Shown: positions 44,094-52,500 of the stretch, in pieces
Numbering within the stretch: position 1 is the first letter of the stretch
Layout of the letters: every line of letters begins with the position of its first letter
Origin: JAFMJV01 sp963814315
GTDB lineage: Bacteria > Chloroflexota > Limnocylindria > Limnocylindrales > CSP1-4
Reading direction: 5' to 3'
DNA: 64,000 nt
NCBI GenBank assembly: GCA_963814315.1
Contig: CAWFCG010000002.1
Coordinates: 1 to 64,000, forward strand
Made by a program: the position numbers and the translations under genes
The notes under the pieces: generated by a model
Databases searched by the model: none
The model's input: the letters and a program-made list of their open reading frames with translations, nothing else
Told to the model about the DNA's origin: nothing

Positions 44094-45655
44094 GCGGGTG
44101 TCCCCGTGCCCGGCGTCCCAGTCGTCGCGGCTGTGTCGCGTGGCAGTCCATAGGCGGCACGCATCAGAGTGGGCTCATCGGCGATGTCGGCCGGGAACTC
44201 ATCGGTGACCCGGCCGCCGAAGATGACCACGGCACGGTCGCAGGCCAGCTGCACCTCCTCCAGCTCCGAGGTGTAGAGCAGCACGGCCGAACCTGCCTCC
44301 GCCAGCTCACGCAGCAGGTGATAGATCTGCCGCTTGGTGCGGATGTCGATGCCGCGCGTGGGGTCGAAGCAGAGCAGCGTGTCGACGCCGCCGGCGATCC
44401 AGCGCGCGATGGTGACCTTCTGCTGGTTGCCGCCCGACAATCGCTGCACCTCACCCTGGGCGCGGGTGTCGATCTGCAGCCGCTCGATGGCCTTGTCGAC
44501 CATGTCCTTCTCGCGGCCCATGCGGATAGGCCCCCAGCGGCGCGGGCGGGCGTTGTAGGGCAAGGCGATGTTCTCGCGCACCGAACGCTGCGGCAGCAGC
44601 GCCTCCACGCGGTCGCCGGGCACGTACACCAGGCCCCGGTCGATGGCGTCCGCGGGATGGCGAAAGTGCACTTCCTCGCCGTCGACCAGCAGGCTGCCAG
44701 CGGTCGGTCGTCGCGCGCCTGAGAGGATGCCGAAGAGCTCGTCCTGGCCTTGTCCTTCGAGGGCCACGAGGCCCAGGACCTCGCCGGCGTGGAGCTCGAA
44801 GGAGACGTCCTGGAGCTTGGTATCGGCCTTGAGGTTGCGCACGGAGAGGCGCGGGGCGCTGTCGCGTCGGATGGGCTCGCCAGTGCGGCCGGTCGTGACG
44901 CGCGTGTGGATGTCCTGCTCGTCGTCGGTCGAGGGGCCCAGCATCAGTTCGACGATCTGCTCTTCGGCGCCGGCACCCATCTCCACCACGCCGACGGTCT
45001 CGCCGTCCCGCAGCACCGTCGCGCGATCACACAGCGCACCCACTTCCAGCAGGCGGTGTGAGATGAAGATGACCGAGCGACCAGTCTCGCGTTGCTTGCC
45101 GATGACCTCCAGCACGTTCTCGGCGAGGTCCGCCGGAAGTGCCGCGGTCATCTCATCGAGGAGCAAGACGTCCGGCTCCAGCGCGAGGGCGCGAGCCAGG
45201 TCCAGGATGCGAAGGATGGCCAGCGGGATGTCACCGATCATCTCGTCGAGGTCGAGACGGCCGACTCCCAACGTCGCCACCCACTCGCGGAACGGCTCGA
45301 TCGGCGTTTGCGTCAGGCGCAGGTTGGCGCCCACGTCCAGGTCAGGGATGAGCGCCGGTTCCTGGTAGACCGAGACAAGCCCGTTCTTGCGAGCCTCGGC
45401 GGGTGAGTGCACCGTGCGCTCCGTGCCGCGGACGACGATGCGGCCACGGTCGGGGTGGATGGCGCCGGTCAGGATCTTCACCAACGTCGATTTGCCGGCA
45501 CCGTTGGCGCCCATCAGGGCATGGACCTCGCCGGGCCGGACGGCCAACGAGGCATCGCGCAAGGCGGTCACAGCGCCATACGTCTTGACCACGCCGGTGG
45601 CCTCAAGGAGGAACTCATCGTCGGTGGTGTCAGGCGAGGTCGCTGGGGCGGTCAT
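44090..45655 (-). CDS. Ribose-type ABC transporter ATPase with two nucleotide-binding domains
   Basis: 521 residues, RbsA family. The first domain has Walker A ALMGANGAGKSTLVKILTGA and Walker B VLLLDEMTAALPADL, but where LSxGEQQ is expected it reads GDIPLAILRILDLARALALE. The second domain has a degenerate Walker A (LVALEGQGQDELFGILSGAR) but a full signature RLSGGNQQKVTIARWIAGGV. So each half lacks a different element and the pair may form one good ATP site. ATG 45655 lies downstream of a hairpin that follows the binding-protein gene. Confidence 0.85.
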   Translation of the reverse strand: MTAPATSPDTTDDEFLLEATGVVKTYGAVTALRDASLAVRPGEVHALMGANGAGKSTLVKILTGAIHPDRGRIVVRGTERTVHSPAEARKNGLVSVYQEPALIPDLDVGANLRLTQTPIEPFREWVATLGVGRLDLDEMIGDIPLAILRILDLARALALEPDVLLLDEMTAALPADLAENVLEVIGKQRETGRSVIFISHRLLEVGALCDRATVLRDGETVGVVEMGAGAEEQIVELMLGPSTDDEQDIHTRVTTGRTGEPIRRDSAPRLSVRNLKADTKLQDVSFELHAGEVLGLVALEGQGQDELFGILSGARRPTAGSLLVDGEEVHFRHPADAIDRGLVYVPGDRVEALLPQRSVRENIALPYNARPRRWGPIRMGREKDMVDKAIERLQIDTRAQGEVQRLSGGNQQKVTIARWIAGGVDTLLCFDPTRGIDIRTKRQIYHLLRELAEAGSAVLLYTSELEEVQLACDRAVVIFGGRVTDEFPADIADEPTLMRAAYGLPRDTAATTGTPGTGTPA

Positions 45656-45740
45656 GGTCAAAGTGTGGTGTCTCGCTCTGGGCTCGCGACCGCAAGGAAG
45701 GAGAACAGCGGAGTGCGATTGGGGTTTGGTGAGATCGGCG

Positions 45741-45770
45741 AGGGAGTGCGCGTTGGCACACGCGCTCCCT
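45741..45770 (-). terminator. Hairpin between binding-protein and ATPase genes
   Basis: AGGGAGTGCGCG and CGCGCTCCCT regions pair over about 12 bp (one mismatch, one wobble) with a TGGC loop. It lies 23 bases after the binding-protein stop and has no T-run. This suits partial termination or 3' protection, so that more binding protein than transporter is made. Confidence 0.5.
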
Positions 45771-45792
45771 CGCTGCTAGCTACCAGGGGAGG

Positions 45793-46875
45793 CTATTCGC
45801 CCGGGCCCTTGCAGGCGATGATCTCGTCATCGGTATAGGTGGTGAAGCCGGGGATCTGGAGACCCACGGGCCACTCGGGATCGAGGTTCGGGTTCTGGGC
45901 TGCCTGGATGGCGGCCATGCCGTCCTCGGTCGTGTTGTCCCACAGGACGGGATCGACGTAGACGATGTTGCCGTCTGCAGGCGGGTTTCCGTTGAGGATG
46001 TCCAGCGCCAGAGTGAGGCCAGCGCCACCGACGGTGCCGGGGTTGGTGACCGCGGCGCCTTCGAGGCCTTCGACGGTCGCCAGCTGGGTGACGAAGCCGG
46101 CATTGTCAGCACCGACGATCGGAACCAGCGGCTCGCCGGAGTCGAGGTAGGCGTCGACGATGACGTTGTCGATGCCGGACGTCCAGACGCCGTCGACCTG
46201 CTGGCCGCTGGCGATCATGTCGAGCATCTGCTTGCTGCCTTCACTCTGCTGCCAGCCGGTGAAGACCTCGCTCACGATGTTGATGCCGGGATTCTCTTCG
46301 AGCGCCCGCTGCACACCACGATCGCGGTCATCATCAGCGCCGGCACCAGCGGCACCGCGCATGTAGAAGACGTTGCCCTCGCCGCCGAGCTTCTCGGCCA
46401 GCCACTTCATGCCCAGGTAGCCGTACTGCTCCTGGTTGTTGGAGAGCACGAATGCGGACGGCTCGGTGACGGCCTGGTCGACCGAAACGACGACGATACC
46501 GGCGTCGGTGGCTTCCTTGATGGCCGTGTTGAGGGCATCAGGATCGGCCGGGTTGACGACGATACCGTTCACACCGGCGGCGATCAGGTTGCGGATGTCT
46601 TCGAGCTGACCGGCAGCATCCGTATTGCGGTGGGCGATGTTGAGCGAAGCGACCTCGCCTGAGGCGACCGCCTGTGCCTTGATGGAACAGATCAGCTCCT
46701 CGCGCCAACCGTTGCCCTGTACGGTGTTGGAGACGCCGATGACGTAGCCGTCGCCAGCGGGGGCCATGCTCTCGGGGGCCATGCTCTCGTCCTGGGCAGC
46801 GACGGCGCCGACGCTCGAGACGGCCAGCAGCATCGCGGCACCAGTGCCGAACAGTTTGGGAAGCTTGTGGTCCAT
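45793..46875 (-). CDS. Ribose-type ABC transporter substrate-binding protein
   Basis: 360 residues. Signal peptide (LFGTGAAMLLAVSSVGAVAA) and a short Ser/Met/Ala/Pro linker (DESMAPESMAPAGDG), then a type I periplasmic-binding fold: VIGVSNTVQGNGWREELICS, IRNLIAAGVNGIVVNPADPD, GIVVVSVDQAVTEPSAFVLS, YMRGAAGAGADDDRDRGVQR. AAGGAG lies before ATG 46875. Carries a sugar to the transporter encoded next. An amino sugar or its derivative is likely from context. Confidence 0.87.
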   Translation of the reverse strand: MDHKLPKLFGTGAAMLLAVSSVGAVAAQDESMAPESMAPAGDGYVIGVSNTVQGNGWREELICSIKAQAVASGEVASLNIAHRNTDAAGQLEDIRNLIAAGVNGIVVNPADPDALNTAIKEATDAGIVVVSVDQAVTEPSAFVLSNNQEQYGYLGMKWLAEKLGGEGNVFYMRGAAGAGADDDRDRGVQRALEENPGINIVSEVFTGWQQSEGSKQMLDMIASGQQVDGVWTSGIDNVIVDAYLDSGEPLVPIVGADNAGFVTQLATVEGLEGAAVTNPGTVGGAGLTLALDILNGNPPADGNIVYVDPVLWDNTTEDGMAAIQAAQNPNLDPEWPVGLQIPGFTTYTDDEIIACKGPGE

Positions 46876-46990
46876 GTGACTCCTTGTCCTCCTCACATGA
46901 GGCTGGGATTGGTGGCCTGGCGGACGTCGTTCGCCCGTTCGAAGGCCGGATGGATCAGTCGTTGCGTGCGTCCTCTGCTACACCTCCTCG

Positions 46991-47803
46991 CTACGCCTGT
47001 CGGCTGGGTTCGTCATCGGGCTCGCGGACGATGGTCCGCGCGACACGGCGCGCATGTTCCCGATAGGCACCCTCGAAGAGTGCCCGCGAGCGCTCCGCGC
47101 CCACCACGGACGCGCGCGTGATGACCGGTGGCGTGACACCCCGCTCCATCAGGAGCTGGGCGATACGCACCTTCATTGAATTCACGATGGCCACGTAGGC
47201 GAGTGTGGAGCCTGGCCCCACCGGCGTGTCGAGACCGGGTACCAGCACCATCGCGTCTGCCTCATGCGTGCACAGATCGATGACGATATCAGCCTCGTCG
47301 AGCAGGCGACCGCCGACCGCGGGATCGGGCTCGCCACTGAGCGACTGCTTCACGCCCGTGACGGCGATGACCTTGCAGCCGCGGCGTCGAGCGCCACGCG
47401 CCATCTCCACCGGCACCGCGTTGAGCCCATTGGCGGAAAACACCATCATCACGTCGTTGGGCTGGAAACTGAAGTTGTCGAGGATGACCTCAGCCAGGCC
47501 GGGCATGCGCTCGATGAACATCGCCTGCCGCTGGCCGTTGGAGCCGACCACGTCCGTGTGGTAGGTCATCGACAGTTCCACGATGGGGTGGAAGCCGGGG
47601 AAGCTGCCGTAGCGTGGGAACATCTCCTCGACTGGGATGCGTGAATGACCCGAGCCGAAGAGATGGACCAGGCCCTCCGTGGCGATGGTCTCGGCACACA
47701 GCTGGGCGGCCTGTTCGAGAACGTCCGACTGGGTGGAGACGATGTCTTCGAGCATCGTCGCCGCTTCGTCGAACCAGGCGCGGAGGCCGTTGAAGTCGGT
47801 CAT
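46991..47803 (-). CDS. SIS-domain sugar-phosphate binding protein
   Basis: 270 residues, related to the SIS gene at 9970. GLVHLFGSGHSRIPVEEMFP, DNFSFQPNDVMMVFSANGLN and VPVEMARGARRRGCKVIAVT mark the fold; the usual SxSG phosphate loop reads FSANGLN. It sits between the isomerase-like genes and the transporter genes. Role in handling an amino-sugar phosphate is inferred. Confidence 0.8.
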   Translation of the reverse strand: MTDFNGLRAWFDEAATMLEDIVSTQSDVLEQAAQLCAETIATEGLVHLFGSGHSRIPVEEMFPRYGSFPGFHPIVELSMTYHTDVVGSNGQRQAMFIERMPGLAEVILDNFSFQPNDVMMVFSANGLNAVPVEMARGARRRGCKVIAVTGVKQSLSGEPDPAVGGRLLDEADIVIDLCTHEADAMVLVPGLDTPVGPGSTLAYVAIVNSMKVRIAQLLMERGVTPPVITRASVVGAERSRALFEGAYREHARRVARTIVREPDDEPSRQA

Positions 47804-47817
47804 ATGGGTCGTTCGCC

Positions 47818-48732
47818 TTACTTGACGTAGGGTCGCAGGATGTCGCGGGCGATCAGGAAGCCGCGCTTGACCAACTCATCGCTGCCCTCGAAGACCTTGT
47901 CCTCGTGCTCGATGATGACGGGTCCGTCGTAACCGCATCGGTAGAGGGCGGAGAAGATCTCATCCCAGGGCGCGTCACCAAGGCCGGGGATACGCGGGAT
48001 CTGCCAGCCGATGCCGCCGGAGAGTGAGCCTCGCTCGTACAGACCGTCGCGATCGATCATGACGTCCTTGGCCTGGAAATGCAGGATATGCTCGCCGAAC
48101 TCGCGGATGAAGCGACCCTGGTCGATCATCAGCCAGACCAGGTGGCTGGGGTCGAAGTTGAGTCCCACCGTGCCGCCCCAGGCGTCCAGGATGCGGCGCC
48201 AGATGTAGGGTGAGTAGGCGATGTTGTGCCCACCCGGCCACTCGTCGTAGCTGAAGATCATGGGGCAGTTCTCGAAGGTGATCTTGACCCCATGGTCCTG
48301 CGCGAAGCGCACGATGTCCGGCCAGACCTTGAGCGCATCCTCCCAGTTCTGGTCCACGTTCTTGCTGGCGTCGCCGCCGCAGAAGGTGTTGGTGACCGGC
48401 AGACCCATCTTGCCGGTCGCCACGATGACCGCCTTGAGGTGCTCGATGGCGGCGGCCCGCACCTCCGGGTCGGGGTGCAGCGGGTTGGGGTAGAAGCCCA
48501 GGCCTGAGATGTCCAGCCCCTTCTCGGCGATCTGCGCCTTGATCTCGCCCGCCTCCGCATCACTCAGGTTGGCGACATCGATATGCGAGGTGCCCGCGTA
48601 CTTGCGCGTGGCGCCGGTGCTGCGGGGCCAGCAGGCGATCTCCAGGACCTCGAAGTCCGATGCCGCGGCCCAGTTGGCCAGGTCAGTCAGCGGCGTCTCG
48701 GGGAATGGCGCGGTCAGGAAGCCGAGCTTCAC
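47818..48732 (-). CDS. Xylose-isomerase-like TIM-barrel sugar isomerase/epimerase (copy 2)
   Basis: 304 residues, GTG start behind GGAGGAGGAGA. KLGFLTAPFPETPLTDLANW, GFYPNPLHPDPEVRAAAIEH, VKITFENCPMIFSYDEWPGG, VGLNFDPSHLVWLMIDQGRF, EHILHFQAKDVMIDRDG and GPVIIEHEDKVFEGSDELVK follow the AP_endonuc_2 family with Glu, Asp, His and Glu metal ligands. It is a close paralogue of the gene at 48787. Together with the Gfo/Idh oxidoreductase it suggests an oxidation-isomerisation step on a sugar. Confidence 0.85.
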   Translation of the reverse strand: MKLGFLTAPFPETPLTDLANWAAASDFEVLEIACWPRSTGATRKYAGTSHIDVANLSDAEAGEIKAQIAEKGLDISGLGFYPNPLHPDPEVRAAAIEHLKAVIVATGKMGLPVTNTFCGGDASKNVDQNWEDALKVWPDIVRFAQDHGVKITFENCPMIFSYDEWPGGHNIAYSPYIWRRILDAWGGTVGLNFDPSHLVWLMIDQGRFIREFGEHILHFQAKDVMIDRDGLYERGSLSGGIGWQIPRIPGLGDAPWDEIFSALYRCGYDGPVIIEHEDKVFEGSDELVKRGFLIARDILRPYVK

Positions 48733-48786
48733 GGTCTCCTCCTCCTCTTCGTGTCGGTGCGGCTCACAGTCTCGCCCATGCGCACG

Positions 48787-49704
48787 CTATTCGCAGTACG
48801 GTCGGAGCGTGTTGCGGGCGATCAGGAAGCCGCGCTTCAGTAGCTCGTCGGTACCCTCGAAGCCACGGTCCTCATGCTCGATGATGCAGTCGCCCTCGTA
48901 GCCGGCGCGGTAGAGGCGCGAGAAGATGAGGGCCCAGTCGACCGAGCCCAGGCCCGGCAGGCGGCGGATCTGCCAGCCCATCCCGTTCGACATCGCGCCG
49001 CCGGCCTCGTAGAAGGCGTCCTCATCGATGTGCAGGTCCTGCGCCTGGAAGTGGAAGATGTGCGGACCGAACTCGGTGATGAAGCGGTCGGCGTCGAGCA
49101 TCTGCCAGACGAGGTGTGAGGGGTCGAAGTTCATGCCCACGGTGCCGCCCCACGCCTCAAGGATGCGGCGCCACTGACGCGGCGAGTAGGCCAGGTTGTG
49201 CCCGGCCGGCCATTCGTCGTAGGTGAAGAGCATGGGGCAATGCTCGATGGTGATGCGCACGCCGTTGTCTTGCGCGAAGCTAACGATGTCTGGCCAGACC
49301 TTGAGCGCCTCCGCCCAGTTCTGGTCGGGGTTCTTCGACGCGTCGGCGCCGATGAACGTGTTGGCGAACGGAACGCCCATCTTGCGAGCGGCACTGATGA
49401 CGTGCTTCAGGTGGCCGATGACCTGCTGGCGGTGAGCCGGGTCGGGGTTCAGCGGATTGGGGTAGTAGCCGAGACCGGAGACGGATAGGCCCTTGGCGGC
49501 GAGCTCGGCCGCGATCTCCTGCCCCTGCGCATCCGAGAGGTTGGCGACATCGACGTGGGAGGTGCCCGCATAGCGCCGCTCGACCCCGCTCACGGACGGC
49601 CAGCAGGCGATCTCCAGTGTCTGGAAACCGACCGACGCCGCCCAGTCTGCCACATCCATCAGCGGCGTTTGGGCGAACGGCGCCGTCAGGAACCCGAGCT
49701 TCAC
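48787..49704 (-). CDS. Xylose-isomerase-like TIM-barrel sugar isomerase/epimerase (copy 1)
   Basis: 305 residues, GTG start behind GAGGAGGGGG. Same layout as the copy at 47818: KLGFLTAPFAQTPLMDVADW, YAGTSHVDVANLSDAQGQEI, GYYPNPLNPDPAHRQQVIGH, VRITIEHCPMLFTYDEWPAG, VGMNFDPSHLVWQMLDADRF, CIIEHEDRGFEGTDELLKRG. Metal ligands are conserved in both copies, so both may be active, perhaps on different sugars or as successive steps. Confidence 0.85.
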   Translation of the reverse strand: MKLGFLTAPFAQTPLMDVADWAASVGFQTLEIACWPSVSGVERRYAGTSHVDVANLSDAQGQEIAAELAAKGLSVSGLGYYPNPLNPDPAHRQQVIGHLKHVISAARKMGVPFANTFIGADASKNPDQNWAEALKVWPDIVSFAQDNGVRITIEHCPMLFTYDEWPAGHNLAYSPRQWRRILEAWGGTVGMNFDPSHLVWQMLDADRFITEFGPHIFHFQAQDLHIDEDAFYEAGGAMSNGMGWQIRRLPGLGSVDWALIFSRLYRAGYEGDCIIEHEDRGFEGTDELLKRGFLIARNTLRPYCE

Positions 49705-49762
49705 ATCCCCCTCCTCATGTGTGTGCCTGTGCTAACGATGTTTGTCTGTCGGGGAGGTCGAG

Positions 49763-50917
49763 TCAGTCGGCGACGGCGACCCAGCGATCCTCGGCGGCAC
49801 TGCGAGCCACCGCATCGCCCACGGTCATCTCGTGATGGCCGGCCTCGAACGTGGCATACAGCGGCTCGGCCGGTGCCGCCCCGGCGAGGATGGCACGGTA
49901 GATCTGACGGAAGTGCGAGCACATGCTGTCGGCGAAGCCCTCGACATGACCGCCGGGGAGAGCGGTGGCGGCGGTGCCGGTCGCGTTCATCAGCTCGGCA
50001 CCGCGCTGGAGGATCTCGTTGGGGCGGCCGCGGTGGCCGATCCAGAGATGGTCAGGCGTTTCGCTGTCCCAGGAGGCTGCGGCGATCGAGCCGTCGACCT
50101 CCCACTGCACCGAGTTCTTGCGCCCGGCGCTGATCTGGCTGATGGCGACCGTGCCGCGGGCGCCGCTGTCGTAGCGCAGAAGGATGACGGCGGCATCGTC
50201 GGTGGTCATGTTCACGGGCTCCGTGTTGGCGGCGCGCTCCTGGCTGAACGTCTCCACCTCGCCGACCGGCTTCTGGCGCACCTTGACGAAGGTGGCGAGG
50301 TCGGCCATGACTGCCTGCACTCTCTGGCCGCTGATGAAGCTGGTGAGGTCGATCCAGTGGCTGCCGATGTCACCGACTGCGCGCAGGGTGCCGCCCTTGT
50401 CCGGCTCCAGGCGCCAGTTCCAGTCGGTGTCCAACAGCAGCCAGTCCTGGAAGTAGTGGCCGGTGATGAGGCGCACGTCGCCCAGCTCACCCTGGCTGAC
50501 CATCTGGCGGGCGTGCTGGTTGAGTGGGTAGAAGCGGATGTTGAAGTTGACCGCGCTGATGCGATCGGAGGCGTTGGCGAGGGCGACCAGCTCGCGCGAC
50601 TCATCGGACGTGACCGCCAGCGGCTTCTCGCAGATGACGTGGCGGTCGGCGGCCAGGATCTGCTTGACCTGCGGATAGTGGAACTGGTTGGGGGAGGTGA
50701 CGTGGATGACGTCGACCGTCGCGTCTGCCAGTGCCGCGTCCAGGTCGGGGTAGGCGGTGGGCAGCCCCAACCGTTGGGCCGCAGCCTGCGCCAGCTCCGG
50801 GTTGGCGTCGATCACGCCGCGCACGTTCACGCCCAGGCGGCGCAGCGCCTCGATGTGCACGGTGCCGATGAAGCCGCTGCCGATGACGGCCGCGCCGATG
50901 TCGCTGAAGCGCTCCAC
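49763..50917 (-). CDS. Gfo/Idh/MocA-family NAD(P)-dependent oxidoreductase
   Basis: 384 residues. Rossmann part AAVIGSGFIGTVHIEALRRL, VTSPNQFHYPQVKQILAADR, HVICEKPLAVTSDESRELVA (the EKP motif), then the C-terminal sheet domain with DIGSHWIDLTSFISGQRVQA. It oxidises or reduces a sugar at one carbon. First gene of the 12-gene operon; GTG 50917 is behind GGAGGAGGGA, and a TCTAGA-centred operator lies 30 bases upstream. Confidence 0.85.
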   Translation of the reverse strand: MERFSDIGAAVIGSGFIGTVHIEALRRLGVNVRGVIDANPELAQAAAQRLGLPTAYPDLDAALADATVDVIHVTSPNQFHYPQVKQILAADRHVICEKPLAVTSDESRELVALANASDRISAVNFNIRFYPLNQHARQMVSQGELGDVRLITGHYFQDWLLLDTDWNWRLEPDKGGTLRAVGDIGSHWIDLTSFISGQRVQAVMADLATFVKVRQKPVGEVETFSQERAANTEPVNMTTDDAAVILLRYDSGARGTVAISQISAGRKNSVQWEVDGSIAAASWDSETPDHLWIGHRGRPNEILQRGAELMNATGTAATALPGGHVEGFADSMCSHFRQIYRAILAGAAPAEPLYATFEAGHHEMTVGDAVARSAAEDRWVAVAD

Positions 50918-50947
50918 TGATCCCTCCTCCTTCAGAAAACGAGGAGG

Positions 50948-50967
50948 CCATCTAGACGGCTAGACGG
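50948..50967. promoter_or_regulatory. Probable GntR-type operator of the 12-gene operon
   Basis: CCATCTAGACGG (50948-50959) is a palindrome at 10 of 12 bases with a TCTAGA centre, followed at once by a repeat of CTAGACGG (50960-50967). TCTAGA centres are typical for HutC/NagR-type GntR regulators. The cognate is probably the regulator at 40308. Confidence 0.45.
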
Positions 50968-51082
50968 CCCAGTCCAATGTACCCATGCTGACCTTTGCAG
51001 TCAAACGTGTCCATGCTCCTGCCACCCTATCTTGGCACCTGGCGACGGGGTGCTGCCGACAAGCTCGCCTCCTGCGTCTCCT

Positions 51083-51107
51083 ACCATCACGATGGTATCG
51101 TCATGGT
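51083..51107. promoter_or_regulatory. Promoter-operator palindrome of the AbrB/PIN module
   Basis: ACCATCACGAT on the left and ATCGTCATGGT on the right form a 25-bp imperfect palindrome that ends directly at ATG 51108. It includes the -10 hexamer TATCGT (51096-51101) six bases before the start. Fits autorepression of a leaderless antitoxin gene. Confidence 0.6.
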
Positions 51108-51343
51108 ATGAAGACGACGATGGACAAGGCGGGCAGGCTCGTGATCCTCGCGACATGCGCGCGCAGGTCGGACTGCTCGGCGGCGGTGACGTAGAGGTCG
51201 TGGTGCAGGGCGCGGCGATCATGGTCGAACCCGTCACCGGGGAGGACCTGCTCAGGGAGGGTCCATTCGTGGTGATACCCGGGACCGGGCAGTCCATCAC
51301 CGATGCAGATGTGCGGGAGCAGCGGCTTGCCGACCAGCGCTGA
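51108..51343 (+). CDS. AbrB/MazE-type antitoxin (one frameshift)
   Basis: 78 residues when one base missing near 51146 is restored: MKTTMDKAGRLVIP then RDMRAQVGLLGGGDVEVVVQ, GAAIMVEPVTGEDLLREGPF, VVIPGTGQSITDADVREQRL. The AbrB swapped-hairpin fold begins with T-x-D-x-x-G-R-x-x-I-P. As read, ATCCTCGCGACATG lacks one C, which breaks IPRDM. Downstream PIN gene overlaps its end. Confidence 0.7.
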
Positions 51344-51758
51344 AGGCCTCCGATGGGCGTTGGTCGACACCAGCGTCGCGGTACCGATCGTGCTGGCAGA
51401 CCACGAAGCCCATGACGCCACGGTCCGGGACGTCCGCGGTGTTCGTCTTGGCTTGGCCGGCCACGCCTGGTTCGAGAGCTACTCCGTCCTGACGCGATTG
51501 CCCCCGGGAAGCCGGCGATCACCCGCCGTGGTGCGAGCCATCCTCGCGTCGAACTTCCCCGAGACGCGCTTCATCGATGCCTCGGTTCTCGTCACTCTCG
51601 GCGATGAGCTCTCCGAGCTCGACATCGCGGGTGGCTCGGTATACGACGCGCTCGTCGGTGCCGCGGCTCGCGCCCACGGGGTGCCGTTGCTCTCGCGAGA
51701 CAGGCGCGCACGCGCTGTATACGAATCGCTGGGCGTCGACGTCCGGCTCATCGGCTAG
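51327..51758 (+). CDS. PIN-domain toxin (VapC type)
   Basis: About 143 residues. LVDTSVAVPIVLADHEAHDA, HAWFESYSVLTRLPPGSRRS, GGSVYDALVGAAARAHGVPL, LSRDRRARAVYESLGVDVRL are PIN blocks with D, E, D and D. The start is uncertain: TTG 51327 overlaps the antitoxin by 17 bases; ATG 51303 and TTG 51360 are alternatives. Partner of the AbrB-type antitoxin. Confidence 0.8.
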   Translation: MPTSAEGLRWALVDTSVAVPIVLADHEAHDATVRDVRGVRLGLAGHAWFESYSVLTRLPPGSRRSPAVVRAILASNFPETRFIDASVLVTLGDELSELDIAGGSVYDALVGAAARAHGVPLLSRDRRARAVYESLGVDVRLIG

Positions 51759-51767
51759 GGTAGGTTC

Positions 51768-52388
51768 GTGATACGCAACCTTGCCTCGTCGACCGTGTTG
51801 ATGGCGACGGTCCTCCTTCCGGCTTCCGTGCTGGCGCACGCTCCCTCGGTCATCGACACGACGACCGCGACGCCCGTGGACGCCATCGTGCTGGAGGACC
51901 CCACTCTCTCGCGCGCCATCGGGTCGAGCATCGATCGAGCGGGCGAGATCGACTGGTACCGGTTACAGCTCCGTTCGGGCGAGCCATTGGTGGTGGGCAT
52001 GACAGCACCCGATGCCATCGGCACGCTGGCCGCCACCTTCACCGTCCTGGGCCCCGGCCTGCCCGCCGCCGCGGACGTGGGTCCGGAGGCCCTGGCGCTG
52101 GCAGAGGCCGTCGGCGTGGAAGGCGCCATCGTCTTCTCGCCCGCCGTGGAGCCGCGGCGTGAGGTCCATGGCGGTCTTGGTTTCATCCAGTACGGCAACC
52201 TCCAGTTCGAGGCACCCGTGGAGGGGTCCTACTGGCTGGCTGTTCAGGCCGTCGATCCGCTGGCCACGGGCAAGTACGTCTTGACGCCGGGCCAGCGTGA
52301 GGAGTTCGGGCCTGAGGCCATCAAGGGCATGGCCGAACTCGTCGAGTTCTTCATGGCGCCTTGGCCACCCGAGGGTGTCGACGAGTAG
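51768..52388 (+). CDS. Secreted protein of unknown function
   Basis: 206 residues from GTG 51768, exactly six bases after TAGGGT (51756-51761), so probably leaderless. A signal peptide (NLASSTVLMATVLLPASVLA) is followed by ASSIDRAGEIDWYRLQLRSG-like text (IGSSIDRAGEIDWYRLQLRS) and EAPVEGSYWLAVQAVDPLAT, GKYVLTPG, which suggest a beta-sandwich of the pre-peptidase/PPC kind. No catalytic motif seen. Confidence 0.65.
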   Translation: MIRNLASSTVLMATVLLPASVLAHAPSVIDTTTATPVDAIVLEDPTLSRAIGSSIDRAGEIDWYRLQLRSGEPLVVGMTAPDAIGTLAATFTVLGPGLPAAADVGPEALALAEAVGVEGAIVFSPAVEPRREVHGGLGFIQYGNLQFEAPVEGSYWLAVQAVDPLATGKYVLTPGQREEFGPEAIKGMAELVEFFMAPWPPEGVDE

Positions 52389-52500
52389 GCTGCATCGACT
52401 GTCGGCCCCGGCATCGTCACAGCCCCGAAACGGGTGCTGGCCTATGCTGCGGCAGGACCTCGCGGTCCGAATCCACTTGCCACCCCATCAAGGAGGCTCC

